Shown here in pieces: positions 61,721 through 64,000 of a stretch of DNA of 64,000 bases (the first letter of the stretch is position 1; each line of letters opens with the position of its first letter). The notes below the pieces were generated by a model, which had not been told where the DNA came from, made no database searches, and saw only the letters and a program-made list of their open reading frames with translations. Both the position numbers and the translations under genes were made by a program. Where the stretch lies: assembly GCF_051486985.1 (NCBI RefSeq), contig NZ_JAHVDV010000006.1, positions 62,001-126,000 on the forward strand, given 5' to 3'. This DNA is from CBFFRJ01 sp051486985. Its GTDB lineage: Bacteria; Pseudomonadota; Gammaproteobacteria; Enterobacterales; Enterobacteriaceae.

Positions 61721-62302
61721 TCAGTCTTTATCAATACGACTGGCTACAGCGCCTTGTTGATCGCGATATTTCGCATCCTGGCGACGATTGTAAGGACGAT
61801 CGGCCGGACCTGAGAGGGGTTCAAAGCTCAGTGCGCCAATCAGCATTCCGGGACGGAGCGCCAGCGGCAGTTTGCCGGAATTATAAAACTCCAGCACGAT
61901 ACAGCCTGACCAGCCCGGATCGATACGGTGCGCGGTGACGTGCACCATCAACCCCAGACGCGCCAGTGAGGAGCGCCCGTCAAGCCAGCCGACTAAATCG
62001 GATGGGAGCGTAACGGATTCATAAGTCACCGCCAGCGCCAGCTCGCCTGGATGAAGGAAAAAGGCATCGCCATCGGGAAGGACAATTTCATCACTCATCA
62101 CCCGTTCGAGCGCTGCACTGACCTCATCTTTCGGGCCGCTCAGGTCGATAAACGCGGCGGTATGACCGCGGAATGTACGAAATTTATTACCCAGACGGAC
62201 GTCCACCGTAGCGCCATTAATGCGCTCTACGGGCGGTCGCGGTTGAATCGACAAACGACCCTGGTCAAGCCAGGCTTCAATATCGCGATCACAAAGACGC
62301 AT
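61721..62302 (-). CDS. dcd: dCTP deaminase Dcd
   Basis: Converts dCTP to dUTP and ammonia, the main source of dUMP for thymidylate synthesis in enterics. The 193-residue homotrimeric enzyme shows the dUTPase-like motifs DGRSSLARLG (active-site Arg/Ser), the catalytic Glu in SGCIVLEFYN, and PGMLIGALSFEPLSG. The gap to udk is 80 bp and contains a small GC hairpin at 62327-62347. Confidence 0.97.
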   Translation of the reverse strand: MRLCDRDIEAWLDQGRLSIQPRPPVERINGATVDVRLGNKFRTFRGHTAAFIDLSGPKDEVSAALERVMSDEIVLPDGDAFFLHPGELALAVTYESVTLPSDLVGWLDGRSSLARLGLMVHVTAHRIDPGWSGCIVLEFYNSGKLPLALRPGMLIGALSFEPLSGPADRPYNRRQDAKYRDQQGAVASRIDKD

Positions 62303-62382
62303 AGCACTCTCTCCTGTCGTGCATCAGGCCCCTGAAAAAACAGGGCCAGACAAATTAACTTAAGGGTACAGCCTAACATGTA

Positions 62383-63024
62383 TTATTCAAAAAACTGGCT
62401 GATTTTGGCTTTAAGTATGTCAATCGCAATACGGTTTTTACCACCGCGCGGCACAATGATATCGGCGTACTGCTTGGAGGGTTCGATAAATTGCAGGAAC
62501 ATCGGACGCACAGTTTTTTGATATTGCGCCATCACCGAGTCCATAGAACGACCGCGCTCATTAACGTCACGCTTGATACGACGCATCAGGCAAATATCCA
62601 GGGGGGTGTCGACAAAAATGGAAAAATTCATTTCATCGCGCAGACGGGCGTCTGTTAATAACAAAATCCCCTCAAGAATAATGACTTTTTTCGGCTGAAT
62701 ATGGATAGTTTCGGGCGTGCGGGTGTGTTCAACATAGCTGTAGACCGGCAACTCAATGTCCTGACCACTTTTCAGCATCTGAAGATGTTGAAACAGCAGG
62801 CTGTGATCCATTGAACTTGGATGGTCATAGTTGGTTTTGACACGCTCTTCCATCGACAGATGGCTCTGATCTTTGTAGTAACTGTCTTCTGGAATAACGC
62901 CGATGTGCTCATCGCCGACCTGTTCGCGTAATTCGCGATAAAGCGTACTGGCAATAAGACTTTTACCCGAAGCCGATGCGCCGGCGATGCCAATAATGAC
63001 GCACTGATGTGACTTATCAGTCAT
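62383..63024 (-). CDS. udk: Uridine kinase Udk
   Basis: Phosphorylates uridine and cytidine using GTP or ATP in pyrimidine salvage. The 213-residue P-loop enzyme has Walker A GASASGKS (residues 14-21), the substrate-binding YYKDQSHL and DHPSSMDH region, and LILEGILLL-type Walker B (KVIILEGILLL). The start is ATG at 63022-63024, divergent from yegE. Confidence 0.97.
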   Translation of the reverse strand: MTDKSHQCVIIGIAGASASGKSLIASTLYRELREQVGDEHIGVIPEDSYYKDQSHLSMEERVKTNYDHPSSMDHSLLFQHLQMLKSGQDIELPVYSYVEHTRTPETIHIQPKKVIILEGILLLTDARLRDEMNFSIFVDTPLDICLMRRIKRDVNERGRSMDSVMAQYQKTVRPMFLQFIEPSKQYADIIVPRGGKNRIAIDILKAKISQFFE

Positions 63025-63378
63025 AAATTTAGCGACCTGATTAACCTGGATGTAAAGGAAGGAGACGCCGTGGCGTCAAACGCGGCAATTATAGGGATTT
63101 CACCGCCATGATACCAGTCGAATAGGCAACGGATGTTGCAGAACAGAGAAGTTGGCTACTTTCAGCGCGCCGCATGACTTTTCCAAAATTTTAACGGTTA
63201 AAATTACGGCGCCCGTGAGCATTTTAACGCGGACTAAGTAATTAATATCCTTATGATGTCAAATTCTGAGCAGACAGCATAGGAATTGTAAATTGTTTGT
63301 ACTAGCATAACCCGAATTCATCTTTCACTCGTCCGGACCCCGTTCCCGACGGTTCAGGGGTCGGCGGATTAAGCGGTA
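63025..63378. other. udk-yegE divergent intergenic region
   Basis: These 354 bp contain the promoters for udk and yegE but no gene. A 6-bp hairpin, GACCCC (63336-63341) with GGGGTC (63357-63362) around a 15-base loop, lies just before yegE and could form in its leader. No clear -35/-10 pair is claimed. Confidence 0.5.
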
Positions 63379-64000
63379 ATGAAGAAACAACATCAGCGAG
63401 CTTTGATTGCCACTCCTTTCCCTATTCTGCGTCTTCTCAGTTTGGGGTTGCTGTCGTTCATCTTTACGCTGTTCTCGCTGGAGTTGACTCGTTTCGGCAC
63501 CGGTCTCGCCCCGCTGTGGTTCCCGACAGCATTAATGATGGTGGCCTTTTACCGCCACGCCGGCCGTATGTGGCCGGGCATTGCTGCCGTCTGTTCAGCA
63601 GGGAGTCTTGCCGCATGGGGGGTTTTATTCTCTTTTGCCAGTATCAAGCTGACCTACACCGCCATCAACATTGCTGAAGCGGTGGCCGGGGCCATTCTGC
63701 TACGTAAGCTTCTGCCCTGGTATAACCCTCTGCAGAACCTGAACGACTGGATCAAACTCGCGATCGGCAGCGCCCTTGTTCCCCCGCTGCTCGGCGGCCT
63801 GTTAGCCTGCCTCGTGACCGGTACGGACGACGTTCTGCGCACCTTTTTTGTCTGGGTACTTTCAGAAGCCATCGGGGCACTCGCGCTGGTGCCTATCGGC
63901 CTCTTGTTCAAACCGCATTACCTTTTGCGGCACCGAAAACCGCAACTGCTGATTGAAACCCTGATAACCCTGGCGGTGACGCTGGCGTTGAGCTGGCTGG
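63379..64000 (+). CDS. yegE: YegE, MASE1-domain sensor diguanylate cyclase (partial, N-terminus only)
   Basis: The frame begins MKKQHQRALIATPFPILRLL and runs off the right edge. The visible ~207 residues contain several hydrophobic segments matching the MASE1 integral membrane sensory domain, including FTLFSLELTRFGTGLAPLWF and RKLLPWYNPLQNLNDW, very like E. coli YegE. The full protein in E. coli adds PAS, GGDEF and a degenerate EAL domain and makes c-di-GMP to promote curli expression. The ATG lies in TAATG after AAGCGG, a modest ribosome-binding site. Confidence 0.9.
   Translation, partial: MKKQHQRALIATPFPILRLLSLGLLSFIFTLFSLELTRFGTGLAPLWFPTALMMVAFYRHAGRMWPGIAAVCSAGSLAAWGVLFSFASIKLTYTAINIAEAVAGAILLRKLLPWYNPLQNLNDWIKLAIGSALVPPLLGGLLACLVTGTDDVLRTFFVWVLSEAIGALALVPIGLLFKPHYLLRHRKPQLLIETLITLAVTLALSWL

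Overview
The window is chromosomal DNA from a member of the Enterobacteriaceae, most likely Enterobacter in the broad sense (E. cloacae complex or a near relative such as Lelliottia or Leclercia). Gene order follows the Escherichia coli 44-46 min region almost gene for gene: yeeA-sbmC-dacD-sbcB-plaP-yeeZ-hisLGDCBHAFI-ugd-gnd-[O-antigen]-galF-colanic acid operon-yegH-asmA-dcd-udk-yegE. The protein sequences are close to, but clearly not, those of E. coli. A uge-type epimerase between hisI and ugd and the absence of yeeY fit Enterobacter/Klebsiella better than Escherichia. Species is an inference; no 16S or other marker lies in the window.

Layout. 1-6612: housekeeping genes (FUSC-type YeeA, partial; gyrase inhibitor SbmC; PBP6b DacD; exonuclease I; putrescine importer PlaP; YeeZ). 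6789-14076: the complete histidine operon with its leader peptide and attenuator. 14221-18396: uge, ugd and gnd, which supply and interconvert nucleotide sugars and pentose phosphates. 18588-32951: the strain-variable O-antigen cluster, transcribed on the minus strand from a promoter and JUMPStart/ops leader near 33036-33195. 33361-34254: galF. 34428-57527: the 20-gene colanic acid operon (wza to wcaM), with its own JUMPStart/ops leader and candidate RcsAB box. 58223-64000: yegH, asmA, dcd, udk and the 5' end of yegE.

The O-antigen cluster is the accessory part. It has no Wzx flippase or Wzy polymerase. It encodes an ABC exporter (Wzm, and Wzt with a long C-terminal extension), the four dTDP-L-rhamnose enzymes, a GT2 rhamnosyltransferase-like protein, two paralogous GT4 enzymes flanking an SDR epimerase, and a 1264-residue protein made of two methyltransferase domains, a helical region, a coiled coil of eleven clean heptads and a GT4 domain. 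By analogy with the WbdD/Wzt systems of E. coli O8/O9a, this giant protein is the candidate chain terminator and length ruler: it would methylate the growing chain, and the Wzt C-terminal domain would recognise the cap before export. The domain layout differs from WbdD and is the most promising system in the window.

The colanic acid operon is complete and intact. It carries GDP-fucose synthesis (manC, cpsG, gmd, fcl, gmm), the initiating transferase WcaJ, glycosyl-, acetyl- and pyruvyltransferases, WzxC/WcaD, and the Wza-Wzb-Wzc export machinery. Two REP-like palindromic arrays interrupt it, between wcaK and wzxC and between wcaA and wzc. Start codons were chosen from ribosome-binding sites and family N-termini; several genes use TTG or GTG. 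Comparisons with E. coli proteins are from memory, not from a search.
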